NCBI GenBank assembly: GCA_030432025.1
Contig: JAUIIA010000012.1
Coordinates: 1-63,595, forward strand
Reading direction: 5' to 3'
Length of the DNA: 63,595 nt
DNA from: Alphaproteobacteria bacterium
GTDB lineage: Bacteria; Pseudomonadota; Alphaproteobacteria; Micavibrionales; Micavibrionaceae
This document shows, piece after piece, positions 1 through 9,500 of this stretch; the first letter of the stretch is position 1, and every line of letters starts with the position of its first letter. Below the pieces are notes generated by a model. It made no database searches, was not told the origin of the DNA, and saw only the letters and a list, made by a program, of their open reading frames with translations. The position numbers and the translations under genes were made by a program.

Positions 1-20
1 ATTCCTAGGTTGACAATTTT

Positions 21-55
21 ACCGCTGTCGGTGTTTATATCGACAGCGGTTTTTA
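21..55 (+). terminator. Rho-independent terminator of the gene left of the window
   Basis: A perfect 10-bp inverted repeat (21-30 and 41-50, arm ACCGCTGTCG) with a 10-nt loop is followed directly by TTTTATTT. It faces plus-strand transcription and closes an operon lying off the left edge, insulating the tRNA gene that starts at 60. Confidence 0.85.
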
Positions 56-59
56 TTTA

Positions 60-135
60 GCGCTCGTAGCTCAGGGGATAGAGCACTGGTTTCCGGAGCC
101 AGGAGTCGGAGGTTCGAATCCTCCCGGGCGCGCCA
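60..135 (+). tRNA. tRNA-Arg (anticodon CCG)
   Basis: A complete cloverleaf can be drawn. The acceptor stem GCGCTCG (60-66) pairs with CGGGCGC (125-131) with one G-U pair. The D stem is GCTC/GAGC. The anticodon stem CTGGT/GCCAG carries the loop TTCCGGA, giving anticodon CCG for arginine codon CGG. The T arm is GGAGG-TTCGAAT-CCTCC. The discriminator is G132, and CCA (133-135) is encoded in the gene. It sits between a terminator and a minus-strand orphan gene. tRNA-Arg genes are common integration sites, but I found no duplicated 3' end in the window. Confidence 0.95.
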
Positions 136-180
136 TTAAATCACATAAGCATTTGTGTTTTCGGTATTTGGAAAAAATAA

Positions 181-198
181 ATTACTGATTTGAGTAAT
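181..198 (-). terminator. Possible weak terminator of the amidase-like gene
   Basis: ATTACT (181-186) and AGTAAT (193-198) form a short AT-only hairpin with a 6-nt loop. Read on the minus strand it is followed by a T-rich run (TTTATTTTTT). It lies about 40 bp beyond the stop codon of the gene at 236-1741. The stem is weak, so this is a tentative call. Confidence 0.3.
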
Positions 199-235
199 AC
201 TATTTACAGATGCAAATTTTATGGCACTAACGTTA

Positions 236-1741
236 CTAGTTGTCATGGTCGAAAACATTAATATTTTTACCGTTCCCGTATGCCTGTGATAATTCTTCTG
301 CAAGCTCAATATTTTTGGCTAGTGCGTCTTTGCCAATATAAATAGGCATTTCTTCAATAACATGATCAGGTAATTGTGCTGAGGCAAATGGCATTATGTC
401 TTCGATTGATTGTTCATATTGCTTTACCAGGCTGTTGAAAAAATGTGATGAAAGGCCGATGTCAAAGAGGCCTTCATCTCTTATTGCTACATATCGCTCT
501 GCATCATCTTTATCGAGGTAATTATCACGGATCGTGCGAACCATTTCCCGTGTTAAATATAATGGCGCACGGTCTTCACCAATTCTGGTGTCAAATGCTA
601 GGCGTAATGGATACATTTTATCTTCTGTAATCAGACTGTATGCACATGAGGCTTCGGCCATACCTTTATCGGCAGCCGGCACTGACTCACGCATAGAAAA
701 ATCATATGGGTCAACGATCACCGTGCTGGGCCCTTGGTCCCCTTGATATACATTTGATGATATAATATCGACATCATACGCAGCCAAGGCTTTGATAACT
801 TTTACAAGGTTTTCAACCGATTTAATGTCTTGGTCAAAACGTGCGCCAAGAATACGTGCCTCTTTATAACCCTCAGGCAGGTTCTCAAATATCTGGTCAA
901 TTGACTCTGCGTCTGTTTCGTAATCAATGTGCGCCAGTGCTACGACGGGACGTTCCAGGTTACCGTCCACTCCACAGCTGCGCACTATTAATGTGACGCA
1001 CTGGCTGACGTTATCTGTTCCAATGTTCTTACCGTCAGAAATACCAATTTCTTTTTGCTCTACGCGAAGGGCAGTTTTATCAAGTTCACCTTGGATACGT
1101 CTGGAGCTATGAAGCAACTCCGATGACTCTGGCCTCAGCCGATTGTAATATTGAGATTCTCTGGCGTTATTTTCTTCTTCTGATAATTCTATTGGTGGAT
1201 ATTCACGATAAGCCAGTACGGTTTGAGCAACAGCGTTGTAGCGTTTATCCCGATCACGATAAGAAAAATCTTCGTGACCTTGCTGATCATGTAATTGGAT
1301 TGCTTTATCGTAATATCTGATCGCCTTTTCAGATAAAAACTCATTATCTGTGAAAATATTTTGCGGAAAGTTAATATAGCTTTGGGCGGCCAACGAATAC
1401 ATGTTCGCAGCCGGCTTCATAAGGTTCATGGCTTCATACTGTTCTGCGGCTGCGACGTAATGATCAATCGATTTTTGCAAGTGCTTTAAATCGCCTGTGC
1501 TTGCAAACTCATTAGCCGCGTCATAAGCGGCCAGCTCGTCTTCGGCGGCAGGTGAAACTGGTTCATAGTTTAATGGTGTTGTTATACGTGCTCGGCTAGC
1601 CAGATTTCCCGGCAATGCTTTTATTGTAAACAGAATGTCTTCGTCAGTCGCATTATGCGGATTAAGCGCCTTGCCTCCAACAGTCAACTTGCTGGGTGCG
1701 CCATTGTTCCAAACGGACTGTAAATCTTCATCTTTATGCAT
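236..1741 (-). CDS. Orphan protein with a possible NTAN1/CheD/CNF-like Cys-His region
   Basis: 501 residues from the ATG at 1741; a TTG lies one codon upstream. No signal peptide or membrane helix is visible, so the product is probably cytosolic or exported by a specialised system. The first third contains Ala/Tyr-rich helices resembling TPR-type repeats (AANEFASTGDLKHLQKSIDH, YDKAIQLHDQQG). The middle contains Cys248 in QCVTLIVRSCG, then VVALAHIDYET with His271. This Cys-hydrophobic-strand-Arg ... His-x-Asp pattern recalls N-terminal asparagine amidohydrolase (NTAN1) and, more loosely, CheD and CNF deamidases. It is followed by an ARILGARFDQDIKS segment. Function by homology is not established; this is a fold-level guess. 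The gene is divergent from the one at 2024 across a 282-bp AT-rich gap, and its base composition looks more AT-rich than the housekeeping genes. Confidence 0.6.
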   Translation of the reverse strand: MHKDEDLQSVWNNGAPSKLTVGGKALNPHNATDEDILFTIKALPGNLASRARITTPLNYEPVSPAAEDELAAYDAANEFASTGDLKHLQKSIDHYVAAAEQYEAMNLMKPAANMYSLAAQSYINFPQNIFTDNEFLSEKAIRYYDKAIQLHDQQGHEDFSYRDRDKRYNAVAQTVLAYREYPPIELSEEENNARESQYYNRLRPESSELLHSSRRIQGELDKTALRVEQKEIGISDGKNIGTDNVSQCVTLIVRSCGVDGNLERPVVALAHIDYETDAESIDQIFENLPEGYKEARILGARFDQDIKSVENLVKVIKALAAYDVDIISSNVYQGDQGPSTVIVDPYDFSMRESVPAADKGMAEASCAYSLITEDKMYPLRLAFDTRIGEDRAPLYLTREMVRTIRDNYLDKDDAERYVAIRDEGLFDIGLSSHFFNSLVKQYEQSIEDIMPFASAQLPDHVIEEMPIYIGKDALAKNIELAEELSQAYGNGKNINVFDHDN

Positions 1742-2023
1742 CAAACTAACTTTTACTTGAGTGTTTTTATATTACGTAATGGATACTCATTTACTATTAA
1801 CCGGACGCCTTAACAAAAATATATGTAAAAAGCTATAGTTATACCGTTAACACTGAAAAAATGCTCCAGCGTGATAATGGGATTAATATGACCTAATCTG
1901 GTAAATATAAGGTGAAAGTTAAGGTAGTTTTATGTGAAGTCGAAAAAGTAGACTTTTATATTAAAACAGGATAATAAACTTAGAAATTTATAGCTTTATA
2001 ATAAAGTACAGGAATGGGGGGTA

Positions 2024-3214
2024 ATGAGTTTCTCTAATGATTTCAATGGACAGCCAAAAACGCAACCTTCTGTAAATGGCGGGAATGCATTTTCAGATTT
2101 AGATTCTGGAATTGACGGAATGGCGCAAGCTATTGAAGAAAATACAAAAAATGTTACTAACGCTATTATGGAGCGAAAGCAGCATAGTGGCCAGACCTCT
2201 AAAGTGATGTTAGGTATGGGAGAGTTGCATGAGGAAGGTCTCCATGTATTGCAACAAATCAGTATCTTGGATTCTTTGCAGAGGCGTGGCCTTTATTGCG
2301 CGACAGCCTTAGAGTGGCCTGCGAATAATATTGATTTGCATATTGAAGAAATATTCAAGCCGGAAACGACTGATAAGGCTGGTTTAATCAGCATGCTTGG
2401 GGCCGGAGAGAATACTGAATTACGTAACAGCTTGTCTGCTGACACGACGCCTATACGTTCTGCTAATGCGCGTTTGAGTCGTGCGCTACTGCACGAGTTT
2501 ATGGATAACCGTAATATACCTGCGTTTTGTACTGATGCACCGCGAGACTGGGATCAGTTTATACAGAACCAAAGAAAATTCCAGCATTTGCATGTAGATG
2601 ACCCTAAGGTTGCCGACGCGGTAAAGGACGCGATGCGACTTTTAAACCTTCCTGATGATCCAACATCAGTTCCGCCGATAGACTCCCTAAGGCAGTTGGG
2701 TATGTTGGCTCGTAATATTTACATCATAAATGAGGCTGAAAGAATATTAGAGGAACATCCGGAGATAGATGTTGTGTTAATCGAGGCGGGGCGTGCGCAT
2801 GTAACAGGAAATGATACGTTAAAACCCGAGCCAAGTCCGTATGAACATAGTATGAGCAGCCTTGTTGCAATGCGCTCAGAGCATGTATTTGTAGGGGCTC
2901 CCTTGTATTCATCTCAGGAAGATAGGGCTAAAAATATTTCTCCGCAGGCGTTGGCAGACCCACGAATACTCGACCTTGATTATCTTGAAAAAACACCATT
3001 CAATGCGAATTCATCAAAAACGTCTGATTTAAATGAAGCAAAACAGCTGCAGGCTCTGGCTGCTCACTTTCCTTTTATTGGTCAGACGCTGGCTGGCCGT
3101 ACTCCTTTAGAGTTATATAATCAGCGTAAGGAAGCTCTGAAAAATGATTTGCGTGGTTTGAGTGATAATAACGGGTTTACGCTCGCCGCACCTGATAGTT
3201 ATATCCCGACATGA
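2024..3214 (+). CDS. ChaN/EreA/TraB-superfamily-like protein
   Basis: 396 residues, ATG at 2024 preceded by a G-rich stretch (GGGGGG) about 3 nt upstream. A TATAAT at 1997-2002 lacks a convincing -35. No signal peptide. After a polar N-terminus of about 58 residues comes GMGELHEEGLHVLQQ (Gly66, Glu67, His69), then a strand with TALEWP, and later VVLIEAGRAHVTG with His259. The order GExH...H...Q...L, ALE, then a strand ending in aGxxHv is the layout of the ChaN haem-binding/erythromycin-esterase/TraB superfamily. Known members bind haem, hydrolyse esters or act as peptidases, so the reaction cannot be read off. It has no obvious operon partner; it converges on the giant secreted-protein operon ending at 3284 and is divergent from the gene at 236-1741. 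Membership is inferred from motif spacing only. Confidence 0.6.
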   Translation: MSFSNDFNGQPKTQPSVNGGNAFSDLDSGIDGMAQAIEENTKNVTNAIMERKQHSGQTSKVMLGMGELHEEGLHVLQQISILDSLQRRGLYCATALEWPANNIDLHIEEIFKPETTDKAGLISMLGAGENTELRNSLSADTTPIRSANARLSRALLHEFMDNRNIPAFCTDAPRDWDQFIQNQRKFQHLHVDDPKVADAVKDAMRLLNLPDDPTSVPPIDSLRQLGMLARNIYIINEAERILEEHPEIDVVLIEAGRAHVTGNDTLKPEPSPYEHSMSSLVAMRSEHVFVGAPLYSSQEDRAKNISPQALADPRILDLDYLEKTPFNANSSKTSDLNEAKQLQALAAHFPFIGQTLAGRTPLELYNQRKEALKNDLRGLSDNNGFTLAAPDSYIPT

Positions 3215-3283
3215 GAGTGTTTTATTGCACAAGTGCTTGGGGATTCGAATGATGCATGCCCTTTAATCCGGCGCGTCACTTTC

Positions 3284-6200
3284 CTAATCTCTTCTGATGC
3301 AGCGAATAATGCCGAAAGGTCCGCTGTCGCCGTCGGTTTTAGGGATCTCTATTGTTGTATCACTTGCCGGGTTATTTAACGCGTCTAAGCCCATTGTGTA
3401 CGCTTCTGCGCTGTCAAATTCTGATGATGACCAATAGGCGGCACTTGCTGATGCAATAAAAGGTCCTGCGGCGTTAGCATTGATAGCTACTCTGTTTGAT
3501 GATATTTCCGCGAGTTCGTCCAGTGCAGGCAGGTACCAATCCGTGTTGCCATGCTGGTTTAGGTTTTCACAAAGTTCAAAAGCCGGATATTGCGCCAAAG
3601 TGTGGTTGGTGACGATATCGCTCTGGTTGAGTTGGCCGTCGAGCTGTGAATCTGCGTTCGTATCGACTGTTAAATTACTCCAAATGCTGCTGGTGGATTG
3701 GTTGTTGTCAGTAACATATATTTTTTCCGACCCTGAGCCATAATCGATGTCGCCACCATAAAGCGTGCCGTCCGCACAAAGGTCACCGATATTCGGGCAA
3801 TCAGGCGCAACAGATGCTGCATCCCCGATCGCTATCCATTCATCACCTTCGCAATATTGCATACGTTCATAGGTCGTGTTGTATGTTATATCGCCTGCAG
3901 CACCACCCGGGTTGTTGCACCCGACGCCACCGTCACCCGTCGGGCCCATAGCGACCCATTGTTCGGCGTTACAATACTGCATTTGGTTTGTGGATGTGTT
4001 GTATATCATATCGCCTGCGCGGCCCGTTGGGTTGGTGCATTGCAAACATTCAAAACCGTTGAGGGCGTATAGCCCTTGTGTGCGGTCGCCTGCAAAAATA
4101 TAGGTTCCGTCACCCGCCACGGACCGCATATCTGTTACGGAAGGGTAAGTGTCGATTAGTGTAAATTCCGTGCCGTTAAAGTCGTAAACACGCACGCCAT
4201 TTGTGCCGGATGCTGCAACATAAATAAACTGTCCGTCACCCCAAACATCGGAATTGCCGCCAATGCCTGTGCTTTCGACCGCCAGTGCCGTAAGTGTTGT
4301 GCCATCAAAGTTATATGCGACCAGACCGTCATCGCCGATCAAGTAGAGATAGTTTCCATCATCCCAAACACGTCGCGCTTGATATGTTGTGTCCTCGTCT
4401 ATGAACGTCCAGTTCGCACCATCAAAGGTGTAGACACGCAGTCCACCGCCACTATCACCAAGATAGATGTATTCTCCATCTGCGTAGACTCCCAGTGCAA
4501 AACCGTTCGTGGAGACCGAGGTGCCAACCTGTGTAAATGTACTGCCGTCAAATGTGAAAGCATGGAAACCACCTGTGCCGTCAGACACATATATATATGT
4601 GCCATCTCCCCAGGGGCTTCTGGCCTCGTTTGCCACAGTTGTCTCAGATCCCACTAAGGTCAGGTCTGTACCGTCAAAAGTGTATGCAAACAGTCCTGTT
4701 CCCGGCGAGGCGACATAGTAGTACGAACCATCGCTCCAGATGTTTTCAGGGTAGCCGTGCCCCGACAAGACGGAATCAACGACCGTAAAGTTAGTGCCGT
4801 CAAATGTATAAACTTCAAATGGTGTGTCGCCGCCTGTCCATCCGTTTCCTGCAAATATATAGGGAGGGTCGACCCAAAGGCCCAAAAGCTCGCGTCCGGC
4901 AGCGGGGAGTGTTCCGGCCAATGAAAAGCTATGTGCGCTTGTTGATGTCGAGCAGGCAGGGATTGAAGAAAGGTTGGAAACGCCGCCTGTTATTTTTGAT
5001 GGGCCAAAGGCTTCTGTGATTTCGCCGTTTTCGGTAAAACCGCCGCCTGTGCCTTTGTTGGTGTGCCAGTCGGCGATGTCACCACTCATAAACACATCAG
5101 GGGCTGTGCCTAAGGGGCCTTCGCCTGCCGACCCCAAATCTGCGGGGTTGCCGGAAGCATCGATAAATTTTCGTCTGTTCGCTGCAACGGATAAATCAAT
5201 ATATGTGCCTGTATCAAGCCAGAAGTCGGCCATTTCTCCGTCGAAAAGATTGGAACCACCATTGGCGCCTATGCTGTGTCCGCCACCTGCGATATCGATA
5301 AAGTCGTCGGTGAAGGTGAAGAAGTTTGTGGCATCTACATCGTCAACATACACATAGGAACCAGCTTGGTTTTCCATGTCTATACTAAAGAGAATATGGT
5401 GCCAATCACTATCAATTATTGCAGCAGAAGAGTGTGACAGGATACTGGTGTCTGCAGCATTCCGTGCTGTGACGCGAACATTGTCGCCAATATCAAATGT
5501 GATTCTGAAACGGCTTGAGGCCGAATAGATTTCATCAACTGCGCCCGCACCGGTTGTGGTGCGGCGTACCCAAACGCTGCCTGTAACGCGTTTTGTGTCA
5601 GTGATGTCGGTTAGGTCACCACCGCGCGTGAGCCAGTCTGTATCAGCTCTCACAAATCGGGCTGCTTTAGGAACATATCTTTCTTTACCCATCGCAACCC
5701 AGTTCGTCGCATCGCAATATTGCATGACCTGACCATCGGTGTTGTAAATGATTGAGCCACGGTTTTGCGCGTCGCAAGATTTTGTCGGTGCTTCATACAG
5801 GGCCTGAACATCACCGGCGGTAAGTGCCCGATTGTAAATTCTGGTATCGTCATACAGGCCGCTTAGAGCCTGATTGCATATAGCTTCACTACCTACCCCA
5901 AACCCATTGCCGCCGTTGTTTACATTACCTGACTGTGCTGATGAATTTGCAAGCTTACCATCAATGTATAAAGACATCGTTGAACCATCATATGTGCCGA
6001 CAACGTGATGCCATCTGGATAGGTCCGCTGTTGTCAATGTAGGACCCGTTACATTGATATTACTGCCGCCATCATTACTGGTATCAACAATTAATGAAAA
6101 AGCGTTGCCTGGTGAAAGCTGCAAGTCAAAAAGGGTCGGTCCTGGACTTAGTAAACGTCTTTGTGCACCCGGCAATTCCCCGAGCTTTACCCAGGTTGCG

Positions 6201-6520
6201 AGAGAAAAGGTATCGAGGTTATCGATGGCATCATTGTTTATATTGGTGAGTAGACAATCCGAGGCGCTATCTAGAGAAACGGCTCTGCCGAACACACCTT
6301 TAACAAAATCGTTATCCGGGTCAGAGGATGTGAAGAAGAGCGTGTTTCCATTGCCTGTTAAGTCGGTGGCTTGTGTGGCGCCGTCGGCCTCTTCAAAGCC
6401 CCAATGCGCTTCTAAACCTGTGGTGATGTCCTGCGCGAAAGCAGCAGATGGTGCGCATATTGCTACACCCAGAACCGAGGTTTGGACGATTTTGCGGATA
6501 TATGCACTTAGACGGATCAT
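3284..6520 (-). CDS. Secreted LamG / seven-repeat propeller / DUF1566 protein
   Basis: 1078 residues, last gene of the five-gene operon; its ATG overlaps the upstream stop by 4 bp (ATGA), implying coupled translation. A Sec signal peptide ends near AAFAQ-DITTG. Order (approximate residues): LamG 32-242 starting GLEAHWGFEEADG and ending DDTRIYNRAL; a Cys/Trp module 245-277 (VMQYCDATNWVAMG); a second ConA-like block 284-507 ending WHTNKGTGGGFTENG; seven YTFDGTxFT/DGxYIYV repeats 540-825; two more Cys/Trp modules 825-898; and a DUF1566 domain 907-1077 with DWYLPALDEL, YWSSSEFD and a terminal RCIRRD. LamG and DUF1566 folds commonly bind sugars or protein ligands, so an extracellular recognition role is likely. 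No enzymatic motif is seen. Sharing of flanks with the 6517-10632 product shows the two are sister proteins. Confidence 0.88.
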   Translation of the reverse strand: MIRLSAYIRKIVQTSVLGVAICAPSAAFAQDITTGLEAHWGFEEADGATQATDLTGNGNTLFFTSSDPDNDFVKGVFGRAVSLDSASDCLLTNINNDAIDNLDTFSLATWVKLGELPGAQRRLLSPGPTLFDLQLSPGNAFSLIVDTSNDGGSNINVTGPTLTTADLSRWHHVVGTYDGSTMSLYIDGKLANSSAQSGNVNNGGNGFGVGSEAICNQALSGLYDDTRIYNRALTAGDVQALYEAPTKSCDAQNRGSIIYNTDGQVMQYCDATNWVAMGKERYVPKAARFVRADTDWLTRGGDLTDITDTKRVTGSVWVRRTTTGAGAVDEIYSASSRFRITFDIGDNVRVTARNAADTSILSHSSAAIIDSDWHHILFSIDMENQAGSYVYVDDVDATNFFTFTDDFIDIAGGGHSIGANGGSNLFDGEMADFWLDTGTYIDLSVAANRRKFIDASGNPADLGSAGEGPLGTAPDVFMSGDIADWHTNKGTGGGFTENGEITEAFGPSKITGGVSNLSSIPACSTSTSAHSFSLAGTLPAAGRELLGLWVDPPYIFAGNGWTGGDTPFEVYTFDGTNFTVVDSVLSGHGYPENIWSDGSYYYVASPGTGLFAYTFDGTDLTLVGSETTVANEARSPWGDGTYIYVSDGTGGFHAFTFDGSTFTQVGTSVSTNGFALGVYADGEYIYLGDSGGGLRVYTFDGANWTFIDEDTTYQARRVWDDGNYLYLIGDDGLVAYNFDGTTLTALAVESTGIGGNSDVWGDGQFIYVAASGTNGVRVYDFNGTEFTLIDTYPSVTDMRSVAGDGTYIFAGDRTQGLYALNGFECLQCTNPTGRAGDMIYNTSTNQMQYCNAEQWVAMGPTGDGGVGCNNPGGAAGDITYNTTYERMQYCEGDEWIAIGDAASVAPDCPNIGDLCADGTLYGGDIDYGSGSEKIYVTDNNQSTSSIWSNLTVDTNADSQLDGQLNQSDIVTNHTLAQYPAFELCENLNQHGNTDWYLPALDELAEISSNRVAINANAAGPFIASASAAYWSSSEFDSAEAYTMGLDALNNPASDTTIEIPKTDGDSGPFGIIRCIRRD
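4048..4891 (-). repeat. Seven protein repeats of about 41 residues (putative beta-propeller A)
   Basis: Inside the 1078-residue protein, the pattern WxDGxYIYVxxxxxGLxAYTFDGTxFTxV recurs with about 41-residue spacing. I count seven units; the first (GLWVDPPYIF) and last (AGDGTYIFAGD) are the most divergent. Seven blade-length units match the commonest beta-propeller number. The unit sequence differs from that of the propeller in the neighbouring protein. Confidence 0.75.
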
Positions 6521-9500
6521 CGCGTGCCCTCGTAAATCAATTTGATTTCGCCGTTACTGAGTACACGGTCATAAATACGGACATCATCAACTAAACCGTC
6601 ACAGAATGTGCTGCTCGCGTCATCGCGGCATATCTCGATATCATAGGCCGCATCATCAATGGTTTCAGTATTGTCAAAAGTTGAGGTGTTGTCGAGTGTG
6701 CCGTCAAGATACATGTTCACAGAGACGCTACCGTCTGAACCGTCCCAAGTGCCGCAAACATGCTGGTTTTGTCCGAGCTGAACAGTATTGAAATTTGTTA
6801 AAGCTCCGTCTCCTAGGTTTGAGCGGAAAAAGAAGCGTTCACCGCCAGCGCGGTTGTAACCTAGATTCCAACCGCCGTTACCAAAGCTTGCGCCGCCGCG
6901 CTTATCGACAATTGGTCCGCCTGCGCCCGGCATGCTCTCGAAATTCACCCATGCGCAAACTGTCATGGGTCCTAGATTGTCGAGGTCAGTCGTTCCTGCT
7001 CCCGCATCAATGTTGATAAAGGCTTGGTCATCATATTCAAAATCAAGGGCATCGCCGTCAATGCCTGCAACGCTTTCGGCGGTGATTACGTCATCCGTGT
7101 TATCGTTCCATGTCCCGTTATTGTTGCCCAGCTCGTCTGTGATTGTGCTGCCCGAACTGTCTTCCAGCTTCCAATGCGCGACAAGGTTGTCGGTGAGCTC
7201 GAATGGGGCACCTTGCTCGTAAATATCAAAAATTTGAGCGGGGGTGAGTGTTGCGCTGTAAATACGCGCATCATCAACCATGCCGTCCAGATAGTTACTG
7301 CCGCCAAAAATATCGTCCCCGATAATGACAGGGTCATCACCAATAATAAAATCCCCGATCCCGCTCACAGTACGATCAAGCACGCCGTTTATATAGAATC
7401 TAACATCACTTCCGTCATGCGTGACTGCAACGTGGTTCCATGATCCTGTCGATATCGATGAGGTACTGTTTTGTGTGAATTGAGACCCGTTATTATATTC
7501 AAACTGGGGGGTGCAGCCGCTTGATATTTGTAAACTGTAATTTTGCTGCGTACTGCCTTTGGAGATCAGGCCTTCGTATGAGCCGCAGCTGTTGAGGTTA
7601 ACCCATGCAGCAAGAGTGAGGTTGCTTGTGATGTCAAACACGCTGTCAGTTGTGTCGGTAATGCTTATGTAAGAATTTGTTCCATCTAGTGTGACGGAAC
7701 CACTTAAGACGCCTGAATTGTTAAAGGTTGCTGCTCCCTGAAGAGTTCCTGTGTTGTTGTATCCCGAGCTGTCTGCAGCAGAGGTGCCGCTGAGATCATC
7801 CAGTTTCCAGTGGCCGACTAGACTGCCCAGACCTGCGGCGCTTTCGTTTGTGTTCAGACCCAAACCGACCCAGTCGCGGCTGTTACAATATTGTATGTAA
7901 TCATAATCCTGATTGTACATCAGGTCGCCGGCCGAGCCTGCCGGGTTTGTGCAGCCGCTGCCTGTTGTGATACCGCTTGGCCCCATGGCGACCCAGTCCG
8001 CACCGTTGCAATATTGCATGACATTGAAGTCAGTGTTGTAGAGAACGCTGCCCCCTAATTCGGTAGGGCTAGCGCATTCGCCTCTGGGGTTGATGATCAA
8101 GACTGAATCTATGTTTCTGGGTGCAGCATAAATTTTATTGTCGAAACTTAGCGCTGAGCCTTCAAACTTATTGGAGCTGGATAAGGTCAGGCCGAAGTCT
8201 GTTTCTCTGGCGGTTTGTTTGTATGGATCGATAATTAAAATTTCAGGGTCGTTATATGGAATGCCGTAAATTTGTCCGTCATTTGCCGTTGTTGCACCGC
8301 CGTATTTTGCAAATCCCGAGAGGGTAACGCCGAAATTGCTCTCTGTGGCGGTATCGGTTTCAGTATCAATTGTTAAGACAGTCGTAGCATCCCATGGAAG
8401 GGCATAGATGTTGCCGTCCTTACCCAATGTTCCGACAGTCCATTTGCTGCTGGTAGCTAGCGTTCCCAGCCCGAGTGTCGTTTGGGTCGCAGTACCGTTA
8501 TTGGTGTCAATAACAAGGAAGTCTGTTGCGTCGTAAGGGATGCCGTAAATCTTGCCGTTATTACCAGCAACGGCATCCAGATATTTTGATGCTGTGGCAG
8601 GGATGGTCAGGCCAAAATTGCTGAGGCTGGCTGTATCGTCTGTCGGATCAATGATCAGGACTTCCGTAGCGTTTCTGGGGATGGCGTAAATCAAGCCGTC
8701 GGCACCGAGGGCGCCGCCTTCCCATTTTGTTCCTCCTGCAGTGAGGGTTAAGCCCATTGTTTCTCTGGTGGCGGTGTCTGTTGCCGTGTCTATGACGAGT
8801 ATGTCTGTCGCGTCTCTGGGAATGCCGTAAATTTTACCGTTGGGTGCCAAGACGCCATCCATCCATTTTGTTGCACCGCTAAGGTCCGCACCCATTGCTG
8901 TGCGTGTTGCTGTTCCGGCTTCAGTATCGATGACGAGTATGTCTGTCGCGTCTCTGGGGATACCGTAGAGTTTGCCGTTTCCGCCATTGACGAGATCTCC
9001 GTATTTGGCGGTATCGCTGAGTGTGAGGCCAAAATCATTCAGCTCTGCGTCGGCGAGATAGATGACTTCGACATCGGCATCTGTTATTGCACCATTCTCC
9101 GTGAAGCCGCCGCCTGAACCTTTATTGGTGTGCCAGTCAGCTGTTTCGCCGCTAAAGAAAATGTCGGGCTTTTTACCGAGCGGCAGGGAGCCGTCAGGGC
9201 CCAGATACATCGGCATGCCGTTTGTGCTGCGGAATTTTGCGCGATTGTCGGCATCTGTAAGGTCTATATAGGTGCCGAAATCCATCCAGAAATCGGCGAC
9301 GTCTCCGTTCAGGAATGCTGCTGCGGCAGAAATGTTTGAACCTATACGGTATTCATTTACGGCGAAATCCAGAACGTTGTTTGTGCCGTTGCCTGCGTTG
9401 GCGTCACCGAAATCTGACACTGTTGTGACATCAACACCGTCAACATACATTTTGGCGCTGCCTGGCGTGTTAATATCGCCGCTCCACATGACGTGGTGCC

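Noticed and set aside
10-41. TTGACA at 10-15 as a promoter for tRNA-Arg
   Set aside because: The only -10-like hexamer is about 20 bp away and overlaps the terminator stem.
3215-3283. Terminator between the convergent genes at 3214 and 3284
   Set aside because: No stable hairpin with a U-tract on either strand could be drawn.
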